Assembly (NCBI GenBank): GCA_965250225.1
Contig: CBDFNQ010000038.1
Location: 1-64,000, forward strand
Length of the DNA stretch: 64,000 bases
Source: CBDEUK01 sp965250225
GTDB taxonomy: Bacteria > Pseudomonadota > Gammaproteobacteria > Eutrophobiales > Eutrophobiaceae
Direction of reading: 5' to 3'
Numbering within the stretch: position 1 is the stretch's first letter; the number at the start of each line of letters is the position of its first letter. Under the pieces are notes generated by a model. That model did not search any database. It had not been told where the DNA came from and was given only the letters and a program-made list of their open reading frames with translations. A program made the translations under genes and the position numbers. Shown here one piece after another: positions 44,017 through 51,652 of the stretch.

Positions 44017-44964
44017 TTACCGTGGCCAAGCCACGGTATGACGGTTCGTTACATACCATTGGTATGTTTGATCGATTCCGTCTTTTAGTTCTGTGCTTGC
44101 TTTCCAACCCAATGCATTAATTTTTGTTACATCTACAAGCTTTCTTGGTGTGCCGTCGGGTTTTGTTATGTCCAGAGTAACGTCGCCGTCATAGCCAATG
44201 ACTTGTTTTACTAATTCGGCTAGATCACGAATAGTGATGTCTTCGCCTACTCCAATATTGATGATTTCTTTATCGTTGTAGTTTTCCATTAAAAATAAGC
44301 AGGCATCGGCGCAGTCATCGACGTAACAAAATTCTCTTGATGGTGTGCCAGTTCCCCATAGGACGACTTCATTATCGTTGTTTTGTTTTGCTTCGTGGAA
44401 TTTACGGATTAAGGCTGGTAAGACGTGTGAGTTGTTTAAGTCAAAGTTATCACCCGGGCCGTATAGGTTTGTAGGCATGGCAGAGATGAAATCTGAGTTG
44501 TACTGTTTGCGGTATGCCTGGCATAGTTTAATGCCAGCTATCTTTGCAATGGCGTACCATTCATTAGTTGGTTCCAATGGGCCGGTCAGTAAGTATTCTT
44601 CTTTCAGAGGTTGTGGGGCAAGTTTTGGATAGATACAAGTGCTGCCGAGAAATAATAATTTTTTAACGTTTGATTCATACGCACCGTGGATCAAGTTGCT
44701 TTCTATCATGATGTTGTCAAAAAGGAATTCTGCGGGATAGGAATCGTTGGCGAGGATGCCGCCGACTTTTGCAGCGGCGAGGAATATGTAGTCTGGTTTT
44801 TCCTGTTGATAGAATTCTTTTACGGCTTGTTGGTTTCTGAGATCAAGTTCTTTGCTAATTTTGTAAATCAGGTTTGTGTAACCACGATCTTTTAATGCAC
44901 GGACGATGGCAGAACCGACCAGGCCATTATGGCCGGCAATGTAAATATAGGAATCTTTATTCAT
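44017..44964 (-). CDS. fcl: GDP-L-fucose synthase
   Basis: The 315-residue protein is an extended short-chain dehydrogenase with the nucleotide motif YIAGHNGLVGSAI, the Ser-Tyr-Lys catalytic set (FLGSTCIYP, then NEWYAIAKIAG) and the Fcl segment AMPTNLYGPGDNFD. It epimerises and reduces GDP-4-keto-6-deoxymannose to GDP-L-fucose with NADPH. The last ten or so residues (NRHTVAWPR) are encoded by a palindromic repeat (CCGTGGC/GCCACGG, 44020-44036), so the native stop was replaced. The partner gmd is 1.3 kb upstream; the two are usually adjacent. Confidence 0.95.
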   Translation of the reverse strand: MNKDSYIYIAGHNGLVGSAIVRALKDRGYTNLIYKISKELDLRNQQAVKEFYQQEKPDYIFLAAAKVGGILANDSYPAEFLFDNIMIESNLIHGAYESNVKKLLFLGSTCIYPKLAPQPLKEEYLLTGPLEPTNEWYAIAKIAGIKLCQAYRKQYNSDFISAMPTNLYGPGDNFDLNNSHVLPALIRKFHEAKQNNDNEVVLWGTGTPSREFCYVDDCADACLFLMENYNDKEIINIGVGEDITIRDLAELVKQVIGYDGDVTLDITKPDGTPRKLVDVTKINALGWKASTELKDGIDQTYQWYVTNRHTVAWPR

Positions 44965-45062
44965 TATATATAGCTTTAAATTAATAACGGTACGCTTTTC
45001 ATGTGTTACATAAATACTACTGGATTCCGGCTCGGAGGCCGGAATGACGACTTTATAGATTA
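44965..45062. other. Short spacer upstream of fcl with one palindromic repeat
   Basis: It contains TGGATTCCGGC...GCCGGAATGACG (45023-45049), a short element of the common family, between fcl and the decayed DUF2283 gene. Confidence 0.6.
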
Positions 45063-45411
45063 TTAAGCTGCTATACCTGAGAGGGAAAATTCTCGAACAT
45101 CTGTACGTGTACTAGCATGTTCAATGGTAATGGCAACAATATTGCTATTTGAATCCATATCAAGAATAGTATTTTTTGATCTAAATCTTTTGTGTCTGAT
45201 ATATCTGTATCTTTAAACTCTATATATTAAGGTATCTGTATCGAATAGCACTTACTTAAGCCCGTCTTTCCCGCGCAGGCGGGAATCCAGTTAGACAAGA
45301 CACACTATATTCACTGGATCCCCGCCTGCGGGGGGATGACAAACAAGAAAATTTTTTGTTTTTGGAGCTTAAGTAAGTGCCATTCGTATCTGTATCATCA
45401 AAATAACTCAT
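45063..45411 (-). pseudogene. Decayed DUF2283-type gene interrupted by a 145-bp insertion
   Basis: The minus strand starts at an ATG (45411) with a strong AGGAGGT site and reads MSYFDDTDT before the insertion. After removing the 145-bp element and one 9-bp target copy, the coding continues in pieces: an EFKDTDISDTKDLD segment, then TILDMDSN and AITIEHASTRTDVREFSLSGIAA to a stop at 45063-45065. At least two small indels break the frame in addition. The fragments match the DUF2283 family (about 65-70 residues), often found near toxin-antitoxin genes. It is nonfunctional as it stands. Confidence 0.75.
45242..45386. mobile_element. 145-bp MITE-like element with 20-bp terminal inverted repeats and 9-bp target duplication
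   Basis: The left end CGAATAGCACTTACTTAAGC (45242-45261) and the right end GCTTAAGTAAGTGCCATTCG (45367-45386) are inverted repeats with one mismatch. Both sides are flanked by TATCTGTAT (45233-45241 and 45387-45395), a perfect 9-bp target-site duplication. The interior has no ORF and contains two palindromes (CCCGCGCAGGCGGGA and CCCCGCCTGCGGGG) similar to the short genomic repeats. It is non-autonomous and must have been moved by a transposase encoded elsewhere. Confidence 0.85.
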
Positions 45412-45451
45412 TTTATGGCTTATACCTCCTATCAAAAAAACATTATGATGG

Positions 45452-45712
45452 TCATAACCGTTTTCGAATTCCTAAAATAATTTCATCCTCTAGATGACCC
45501 TGTTTTTTTGTAACTTCATATACATTGAGACGCTTATCCAGCTCCGCCTTTTGATCAGTCGTTAAAGAAAGCAAGCTCTGATCAGATGCAATGCTATCCC
45601 AGATATCTTCTACGAGTCGAATTCTCTCATTAACGGGCAGCTCTTTAAGATTTGAACATATTTTCACATACTTGCCACGTTCACCTTTAGTAAAATCGTA
45701 TTTGTCTTTCAT
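45452..45712 (-). CDS. Addiction-module antitoxin-like protein, possibly chimeric
   Basis: The 86-residue protein contains the core of the TIGR02574-type addiction module antitoxin: ELPVNERIRLVEDIWDSIASDQSLLSLTTDQKAELDKRL. Its first 16 residues, MKDKYDFTKGERGKYV, are unlike that family and resemble the start of a different group of small antitoxins (YDFS-G-RGK type). It starts 3 bases after the stop of the broken toxin gene. It may be an old fusion, and whether it is still functional is uncertain. Confidence 0.65.
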   Translation of the reverse strand: MKDKYDFTKGERGKYVKICSNLKELPVNERIRLVEDIWDSIASDQSLLSLTTDQKAELDKRLNVYEVTKKQGHLEDEIILGIRKRL

Positions 45713-45715
45713 CTT

Positions 45716-46009
45716 TTATTTCAGCTGTTCTCTTACCCATGCAGGATCCTTACGACAATCAAGGACAGCATATATAAGTACTATTTTTTCGACTATTCGA
45801 TAGTACACAGCGAAAGGAAATCGTTTTGATAGTAAGCGATAATATTTTTCAAAATGTATCGGATGAATGCCAGAATTTATTATTAATGAATCAATATCCG
45901 AAAAGAGCGTGTCCAGGAAATACTCACCAAGACCCTCAAACTGTTTTTCTTAAAACCAATAGCCACCGATTAAATCGTGACTTGCTGAGGCAAGTATTTT
46001 TATTTTCAT
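45716..46009 (-). pseudogene. RelE/ParE-type toxin gene with nonsense codon 20
   Basis: The frame from ATG 46009 reads MKIKILASASHDLIGGYWF, then TAA (45950-45952), and continues intact for 77 codons: EKQFEGLGEYFLDTLFSD, then KRFPFAVYYRIVEKIVLIYAV, then DCRKDPAWVREQLK. This is a full ParE/RelE-like toxin; in relatives the position of the stop is usually Tyr (FYEKQ). Its start overlaps the antitoxin stop by 4 bases. Only one point change seems to have inactivated it. Confidence 0.8.
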
Positions 46010-46224
46010 GAGATATCATTTTTTATATTTTTTTTAGCTTTTTCCCAATCAATGAATCCGTCTTCATCTCGTTTTACTGCCTCTTCCCGTTCATTAAGAA
46101 CTTTTTCATGCCATGGTGGAGATGACATACTATCTGCCGATTTGCATAAATCTTCCCAAATCGATTCCATGGTCTGAATTTTTTCTTTTATCGATATTTT
46201 ATCCAACGGTAATGTTACGGCCAT
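46006..46224 (-). CDS. Addiction-module antitoxin (TIGR02574-like)
   Basis: The start at 46224 with AAGGAG upstream gives 72 residues: MAVTLPLDKISIKEKIQTMESIWEDLCKSADSMSSPPWHEKVLNEREEAVK, ending WEKAKKNIKNDIS. This is the standard antitoxin of the RelE/ParE addiction-module pairs. It is followed by its toxin with an ATGA overlap, but the toxin is broken by a nonsense codon. It starts 10 bases after gmd ends, so the module is inserted between gmd and fcl. The longer frame to 46284 overlaps the gmd C-terminus and is not used. Confidence 0.8.
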   Translation of the reverse strand: MAVTLPLDKISIKEKIQTMESIWEDLCKSADSMSSPPWHEKVLNEREEAVKRDEDGFIDWEKAKKNIKNDIS

Positions 46225-46234
46225 TGTTTTCTCC

Positions 46235-47323
46235 TTACTCAAAGTAGTTGAAGACTTTAAAGCCTTCTTTGATACAGAATTCATCTTTCTTCGCGAGTTT
46301 GATGTCTTCTCTAACCATTTCTGAGACCATGTCTTCCAATGTGGTTTTCGCTTCCCAGCCTAGTTTTTCTTTAGCTTTAGTCGGATCGCCTAACAGGGTT
46401 TCGACTTCTGTCGGGCGGAAATATTTGGGATCGACCTTGACCATGACATTACCAGTTTTTGGATCGATGCCTTGTTCTTTAACTCCCTTACCTTTCCAGT
46501 CTAATGTGATGTCTATTTCTGCAAAGGCGGCGTCGACAAACTGTCTGACGGATATTTGTTTGCCGGTGGCAATAACAAAGTCGTCTGGTTCATCCTGTTG
46601 CAGGATCAACCATTGTGCTTCGACATAATCTCGTGCGTGTCCCCAGTCTCTTAATGAATCCAGATTACCAAGAAACATTTGTTCCTGAAGCCCTAAACTC
46701 ATGCGGGCAACGGCACGGGTTATTTTGCGTGTGACAAATGTTTCACCACGCACAGGGGATTCATGATTGAATAAAATACCATTGGTGGTAAACATGCCAT
46801 AGGCTTCACGATAGTTCACGCAAATCCAGTAGGCGTAGACCTTGGCTGCACCATAAGGACTGCGTGGATAAAAAGGCGTGGTTTCAGATTGAGGAATTTC
46901 CTGCACCTTACCAAACATTTCACTGGTGGATGCCTGATAAAAACGTGTCTTTTTTTCCAGGCCTAATATTCGGATTGCTTCGAGTATGCGTAGAGTACCA
47001 ATGGCATCGGCATTGGCAGTGTATTCCGGTGTTTCAAATGAAACGGCAACATGTGATTGCGCTGCCAGGTTATAAATTTCATCTGGTTGCACTTCCTGAA
47101 TGATGCGAATTAAATTGGTTGAGTCGGTAAGATCACCATAGTGCAGGATCAGTTTTCTACCTTCAACATGAGGATCCTGATAAAGATGATCAATACGATC
47201 AGTATTGAAGCTGGATGCACGACGTTTGATACCATGCACTTCATAGCTTTTCTTTAATAGAAATTCGGCGAGGTAAGCGCCGTCTTGTCCAGTGATGCCG
47301 GTGATGAGTGCTATTTTGTTCAT
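46235..47323 (-). CDS. gmd: GDP-mannose 4,6-dehydratase
   Basis: The start at 47323 (AAGGAACAC upstream) gives 362 residues. Motifs are ALITGITGQDGAYLAEFLL (NAD(P) motif), HYGDLTDSTNLIRI, YNLAAQSHVAVSF, STSEMFGKVQEIPQ (catalytic Thr/Ser region), YPRSPYGAAKVYAYWICVNYREAYG (Tyr/Lys pair) and NHESPVRGETFVTRKITRA. It converts GDP-D-mannose to GDP-4-keto-6-deoxymannose, the substrate of Fcl. The two enzymes together make GDP-L-fucose for the exopolysaccharide. Confidence 0.97.
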   Translation of the reverse strand: MNKIALITGITGQDGAYLAEFLLKKSYEVHGIKRRASSFNTDRIDHLYQDPHVEGRKLILHYGDLTDSTNLIRIIQEVQPDEIYNLAAQSHVAVSFETPEYTANADAIGTLRILEAIRILGLEKKTRFYQASTSEMFGKVQEIPQSETTPFYPRSPYGAAKVYAYWICVNYREAYGMFTTNGILFNHESPVRGETFVTRKITRAVARMSLGLQEQMFLGNLDSLRDWGHARDYVEAQWLILQQDEPDDFVIATGKQISVRQFVDAAFAEIDITLDWKGKGVKEQGIDPKTGNVMVKVDPKYFRPTEVETLLGDPTKAKEKLGWEAKTTLEDMVSEMVREDIKLAKKDEFCIKEGFKVFNYFE

Positions 47324-47632
47324 GTGTTCCTTAATTGTCACACTGGCGAAGGCCAGAATCTATTCTTTATACAATACTGGATACCGCGGTGTGCGAAGCC
47401 TGCCCTTGGGGTGCAAGCCGCAGTATGACGAAATCTTGTAGATACCGGATCAAGTCTAGTATGACGAACTTTTTTTTCATTCTGGTGAGAACCAGAATCT
47501 ATTTTTTAACAATACTAGTTCCCCACTTGCTCTGGAATGACGGCGCTTTCTAGATTGTAATCTCGGCTTTGGCCTCCTGCGTCGCTCTACCACCTACATC
47601 CCTGGAGGCGTACGCCAAAATGACGGATTTTT
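47324..47632. repeat. Repeat spacer upstream of gmd
   Basis: It contains a subfamily-2 copy (47378-47430), a short TGGATNCC-type element near 47434-47467, and degenerate GAACCAGAATC/GGAATGACG ends around 47490-47540 and 47595-47625. No gene was found. Confidence 0.75.
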
Positions 47633-47953
47633 TTATGCACTGAGTCGATAGTCAAGAAGGTGTGGAGATTTTTCAAGGAGTTCAAGTAAAATTTTTGTAG
47701 AACCACTCGGCTTTCTTTTTCCTTGCTCCCACTGTCTTATTGAAGATGCACTGACATTTAATACCTCGGCAAATACAGTTTGACTGAGGTTCATTTGTTT
47801 TCTAATCGCTATGATCTGATCCGTTGTGAGTTGCACCTTTGGAATTTTTACGCCTAATGAATCAAGTTCTTTTTTTGTAAAGGAAACCTTCATTCCAGAA
47901 TTCATCATATCTTGAACAGTCTCACCAATTGCATTTTTTACTGAATTTTTCAT
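47633..47953 (-). CDS. HigA-type antitoxin with HTH domain
   Basis: The 106-residue protein has an N-terminal dimerisation stretch (KNAIGETVQDMMNSGMKVSFTKKELDSLGV) and an XRE-type HTH (LTTDQIIAIRKQMNLSQTVFAEVLNVSASSIRQWEQGKRKPSG). It is the COG2944-like antitoxin that pairs with RelE/HigB-type toxins. The toxin comes first and overlaps by 4 bases. It probably binds the palindrome at 48332-48352 to repress the operon. Confidence 0.85.
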   Translation of the reverse strand: MKNSVKNAIGETVQDMMNSGMKVSFTKKELDSLGVKIPKVQLTTDQIIAIRKQMNLSQTVFAEVLNVSASSIRQWEQGKRKPSGSTKILLELLEKSPHLLDYRLSA

Positions 47954-48324
47954 TCTATATTCTCTAGATCAAACAGGATTTTTTGTTTCATTGATTGTTC
48001 GAGTTGCTCTGAGTTCAAAGCTAAAAGATCATTTCCTAGTTTCTTGAAATAAAGCAATTCAGCTTTACCAATATTTTGTTTTTCATTTTTTCCAAATCCA
48101 TATAGGAAAATCGCTCTGTCATTTTCTTTATATACAATAATCGTTCTGAATCCTGAACTTTTACCACTATGTTCTCTCTTGACTCGAACTTTAAATAAAT
48201 GACTCCCTAAGTTTGCAGTAGATAGCCCATCTTCCAGGTTCTCGATAGCCTCTAGTAAATCTCTATTCGTCAAATTGACCGTTTTAGACCATTTCTTGAA
48301 CCATCTAGTGGATATCCTTTTCAT
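47950..48324 (-). CDS. RelE/HigB-family toxin (COG4737 type)
   Basis: The start at 48324 (MKRISTRWFKKWSK) gives 124 residues with the pattern of the cytotoxic translational repressors: LLEAIENLEDGL, LFKVRVKREHSGKSSGFRTIIVYKENDRAIFLYGFGKNEKQNI. It is expected to cleave mRNA on the ribosome when not held by the antitoxin. No good ribosome binding site is seen for this start or for the upstream one at 48342, which falls in the operator. Toxin-first order is typical of higBA. Confidence 0.82.
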   Translation of the reverse strand: MKRISTRWFKKWSKTVNLTNRDLLEAIENLEDGLSTANLGSHLFKVRVKREHSGKSSGFRTIIVYKENDRAIFLYGFGKNEKQNIGKAELLYFKKLGNDLLALNSEQLEQSMKQKILFDLENIE

Positions 48325-48331
48325 GATGTTA

Positions 48332-48352
48332 CTATAGCACATTGTGCTATAG
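48332..48352. promoter_or_regulatory. Palindromic operator of the higBA-like operon
   Basis: The nine-base arms CTATAGCAC and GTGCTATAG are separated by ATT. The element ends 7 bases before the toxin start codon at 48324. Confidence 0.65.
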
Positions 48353-48449
48353 ATGCTAATTTTAATATTTAACTGTAGTTTTGACGACGCTCCTTTCTGT
48401 CATGTTGGTGTACGCCAGAATGACTAGTATGAAAGAATGACAGCAGTTA

Positions 48450-49430
48450 CTACGAATACCGTTTGTTCTTTTCCCAGTTTAATGCGCTGGAAACAATGAC
48501 GTCGATGTTGTCATATTTGGGTTCCCAACCCGTCAGTTTGCGTAACTTGTCGGAATTTGCGGTAAGGCTGGGTGGGTCGCCTGCTCTGCGATCTTCTTCT
48601 ATGACGGTGATTGGCTCGCCATTGATTTCATTCAATGAATCCACTACTTGCTTAACACTATAACCATGACCGTATCCACAATTGCATATAGCGGATTCTC
48701 CGCCCTTTTCAAGATATTCCAGTGCTTTTAAATGTGCATCGGCCAGATCCATAACATGAATGTAATCGCGCACACCTGTTCCATCAATGGTGTCGTAATC
48801 GGTGCCAAAGATTTTTAATGAATCACGTTTGCCTATCGCGACTTCACAGGCGGCTTTGATCAACAAGGTGGCCTTAGGTGTGGATTGTCCAATCTCACCC
48901 TCTGGGTCACAACCTGCTACATTGAAATAGCGTAATGCGATGTATTTCATATCGTTGACGGCACAGAGATCACGTAGCATGTATTCACTCATGAGTTTTG
49001 ACATGCCATAGGGATTAATAGGTTGTTTGGTTGTCTCTTCATCCACTGGCGCATCTTCATCGGGGATGCCATAAACCGCAGCAGTTGATGAAAAGATAAA
49101 ATATTTCACACCGGCATCGCGACAACATTCCAACAGGCTGCGCGTATTGGCGGTGTTGTTTTCATAATATTTTAGTGGATCAGAGACTGATTCGGGAACA
49201 ATGGTGAATGCTGCGAAATGCATGACTGCTTCAATCTTATTTTCTTTCAGCGTATTTAAGACCAGGGCTTTATCACCGGTATTGCCTTCAACCAATGTTC
49301 CAAATAACACGGCTTCTTTAAATCCTTTAGAGAGGTTATCCAGTACGGTAATGTCGTGGCCTTGTTGTCCTAATAATTTAACAACATGGCTGCCGATGTA
49401 GCCTGCACCACCTGTGACTAATATGTTCAT
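48450..49430 (-). CDS. galE: UDP-glucose 4-epimerase
   Basis: The 326-residue protein has the NAD motif VTGGAGYIGSHV at the N-terminus, HFAAFTIVPESV, the catalytic FSSTAAVYG and NPYGMSKLMSEY (Ser and Tyr-x3-Lys), and GTDYDTIDGTGVRDYIHVMDLADAH. It interconverts UDP-glucose and UDP-galactose, supplying galactose for the polymer. It has its own repeat-filled spacers on both sides, so it is probably transcribed apart from the export genes. Confidence 0.95.
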   Translation of the reverse strand: MNILVTGGAGYIGSHVVKLLGQQGHDITVLDNLSKGFKEAVLFGTLVEGNTGDKALVLNTLKENKIEAVMHFAAFTIVPESVSDPLKYYENNTANTRSLLECCRDAGVKYFIFSSTAAVYGIPDEDAPVDEETTKQPINPYGMSKLMSEYMLRDLCAVNDMKYIALRYFNVAGCDPEGEIGQSTPKATLLIKAACEVAIGKRDSLKIFGTDYDTIDGTGVRDYIHVMDLADAHLKALEYLEKGGESAICNCGYGHGYSVKQVVDSLNEINGEPITVIEEDRRAGDPPSLTANSDKLRKLTGWEPKYDNIDVIVSSALNWEKNKRYS

Positions 49431-49854
49431 GATTGTTCCTTAATAATATGTCGCTAAAGCGGATTTATTACTGGTTTCCCGCATTCGCGGGAATGACAGC
49501 CTTCTCTTTCGTCATACCGGGCTTGCACCCCAAGGGCAGGCTTCGCGCACCGCAGTATGACCGCCATGGACGATGTGGATGGATGCACAAGTGTCGTGTA
49601 AGGACAGGAGTCCGTAGCGACAAGGCGGAAATGCAATAGGATTGTCAGGAACAATCCTTGCCCATTCTTTATAACTATAAACAAGGATTGTCACCGATAA
49701 TCCTATGGATTGCGGCCTTCGCCACAATGACGGATGCAGGTCCACAATGACGGATCATTATCCACGCTACCGCCATAGCTTGTATATTTCCATACAAACT
49801 TTGGTTATCAATCTGGCTCCGGGTCAGACTTAAATCTGCCCCCTGACAAATTCA
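49431..49854. repeat. Repeat spacer between galE and the export ATPase gene
   Basis: It contains a GTTTCCCGCATTCGCGGGAATGACAG element (49471-49497), a subfamily-2 copy (49510-49561), a part of the long composite repeat (49562-49660, ACCGCCATGGACGATGTG...) shared with 26289-26376, an ATTGCGGCCTTCGCCACAATGAC element near 49708 and the partial hairpin GGGTCAGACTTAAATCTGCC (49821-49840). The ORFs here are artefacts of repeats. Confidence 0.75.
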
Positions 49855-50751
49855 TTATGCACTGTCATCAAGTGAATGAAATTCTGTTAACTTGGGATAC
49901 ACTTCGCGAATTGTTTTCCTGCGTTTGCGTCTCGATAACAAACCACCACCGTTACGAATTTTGTCACGCACATATTCAAACACGGTTTCAGCATCAATGA
50001 TTTTTTTATCACAGGCATAACCATAAACCAGTGACATTTCACATAGGTTGTTGATCAAACGTGGAACACCATCGGCATGGTAATGTATAAAACGTCTGGC
50101 CTTGGGATCGAAAATATCTCTACTGCCACCAGCGGTCTCCATGCGGTACATGATGTAATCATCGGTTTCTGTTGGTTCCAATGCACTCAAGTGATAATCA
50201 ACTGCTACTCTCTGGGCCAGTTGTTCAAGATTCGGTTGTCGGAGTATATTTCTGAGTTCCGTTTGCCCGACTAATACGATTTGCAGGAGTTGTGATTTAT
50301 CAACATTGATATTCGAGAGCACACGTAACTCTTCTAGCGTTTCTCGATCCATGTTTTGTGCTTCATCAACCAGGATCACGGTTTTCTTTCCTTTTGCGTA
50401 TTCATCGATAATGAAATCAATAAAGGCATCATAAAGCTCTGGCTTATCTTTATTTTTATGACCGAGTCCAAATGCAAGACAGATCCAGGTCATCAGATCA
50501 CCAAAGGATTTATGGGTGTTGGTTATTAAACCAACGGTTAAATTATCATCTAGTTGATTTAATAGATGACGAACCAGTGTGGTTTTACCAGTACCGATTT
50601 CACCGGTAATGACAGTGATGGGAGAATCATTAAGTATGCCATACTCCAGCATGGTGTAAGCAATACTGTGACGCTTTCCCAAAAAAAGAAATGTTGGATC
50701 GGGTTGTAATGAAAATGGTTTTTCACTAAACCCGTAGAATGATTCATACAT
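49855..50751 (-). CDS. PEP-CTERM/exosortase-associated ExeA-type ATPase
   Basis: The 298-residue AAA protein begins MYESFYGFSEKPFSLQPDP, the usual start of the TIGR03015 family that accompanies exosortase loci. It has Walker A GEIGTGKTTL (about 50-59), Walker B VILVDEAQNM (about 126-135), and sensor/arginine region LAQRVAVDYHLSAL. The C-terminus is a basic helical region. It probably powers or regulates the export complex at the inner membrane. It lies 7 bases downstream of the tyrosine-kinase gene. Confidence 0.85.
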   Translation of the reverse strand: MYESFYGFSEKPFSLQPDPTFLFLGKRHSIAYTMLEYGILNDSPITVITGEIGTGKTTLVRHLLNQLDDNLTVGLITNTHKSFGDLMTWICLAFGLGHKNKDKPELYDAFIDFIIDEYAKGKKTVILVDEAQNMDRETLEELRVLSNINVDKSQLLQIVLVGQTELRNILRQPNLEQLAQRVAVDYHLSALEPTETDDYIMYRMETAGGSRDIFDPKARRFIHYHADGVPRLINNLCEMSLVYGYACDKKIIDAETVFEYVRDKIRNGGGLLSRRKRRKTIREVYPKLTEFHSLDDSA

Positions 50752-50757
50752 GTCGGA

Positions 50758-51570
50758 TCAGTATGTTGCGACCAGTTGTTCTCTGGATTTGTTTAACACT
50801 GTGCCAAGTATGTTCGTACCTTCTAACAGGCGCATTGATTGCTCGATTGATTCACTGCTGCTATTGCCTTCTTCAATAACCATCAGAAATGCATCTACAT
50901 AGGGTGAAAATGCAAGTGCATCATCAGTGGATAATAACGGAGGTAAATCAAAAATAATGATCCGTGAGGGATAACGTGATTTTAATTCATCGACCAACTG
51001 CGCAAGACGATTGGATTTCAAAATTTCCGAGGCATTTGGAATTGACTGGCTCCCAGGCAGAATAACCAGCCCATCAATATCGGGGTTCACTAATATTTCA
51101 TTTAACGGTATGTCATGTAAAAAATAATCATTGATACCAATTTTTGGTTTGAAACCAAAATATTTATTTATGCTTGGGCGACGCATGTCAAAATCAACCA
51201 GTAATACGGTGAAATTCACTTCTCTGGCTAATGATACTGCAAGGTTAATAGCAGTTAATGTTTTACCTTGCTCTGGCCCAGGACTGGTGACGGCAAGTGT
51301 GTTCCATTCATTGGCGATTAATTTTTGTAGCACTTGTGTTCTTAACAAACGGTAAGCAGTATCTGCTTCTTCGTGCTTGAGTCCGGCGATGACGCGATTA
51401 CGTTTTAAGATGCCTTTTTTTACTGGCACGACTTGCGTTTGAGAATAGATAACCTCTTGAGTAATGTCAGGCTCAAAGAGGTTTTCTTCCGTGCGCACGG
51501 CCGTACCCAATTTATTTTTCCAGGGTTTATTTTCTTTGGCTCTCTCTATTGCCTCTTTAATTCGTTCCAT
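50758..51570 (-). CDS. CpsD/CapB-type tyrosine autokinase of polysaccharide export
   Basis: The 270-residue protein has the BY-kinase ATPase core: Walker A SPGPEQGKTLTAINLA (about 96-111), Walker A' VLLVDFDMRRPS (122-133) and Walker B IIIFDLPPL. The N-terminus has the E-R-I-x-E-A-x-x-x-A motif (MERIKEAIERAKENKPW) of the PEP-CTERM-associated kinases. The C-terminus has only one Tyr (LVATY), not a cluster. It probably works with the GumC/Wzc-like partner encoded upstream. A 63-bp heptamer array lies just before its start, so expression may vary. Confidence 0.87.
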   Translation of the reverse strand: MERIKEAIERAKENKPWKNKLGTAVRTEENLFEPDITQEVIYSQTQVVPVKKGILKRNRVIAGLKHEEADTAYRLLRTQVLQKLIANEWNTLAVTSPGPEQGKTLTAINLAVSLAREVNFTVLLVDFDMRRPSINKYFGFKPKIGINDYFLHDIPLNEILVNPDIDGLVILPGSQSIPNASEILKSNRLAQLVDELKSRYPSRIIIFDLPPLLSTDDALAFSPYVDAFLMVIEEGNSSSESIEQSMRLLEGTNILGTVLNKSREQLVATY

Positions 51571-51583
51571 ACTGTTTTCTCTT

Positions 51584-51646
51584 CTATTCTCTATTCTCTA
51601 TTCTCTATTCTCTATTCTCTATTCTCTATTCTCTATTCTTTATTCT
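51584..51646. repeat. Heptanucleotide tandem array (CTATTCT)9 before the tyrosine-kinase gene
   Basis: There are eight perfect copies of CTATTCT and a ninth with one change (TTATTCT). On the coding strand the unit reads AGAATAG, purine-rich and SD-like. The array fills the 82-base gap between the chain-length gene stop (51653) and the kinase start (51570); the nearest repeat edge is 14 bases from the ATG. Confidence 0.95.
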
Positions 51647-51652
51647 TTAATT

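Noticed and set aside
51584..51646. Could the heptamer array be a CRISPR array?
   Set aside because: The unit is 7 bases with no spacers, so it is a simple tandem repeat.
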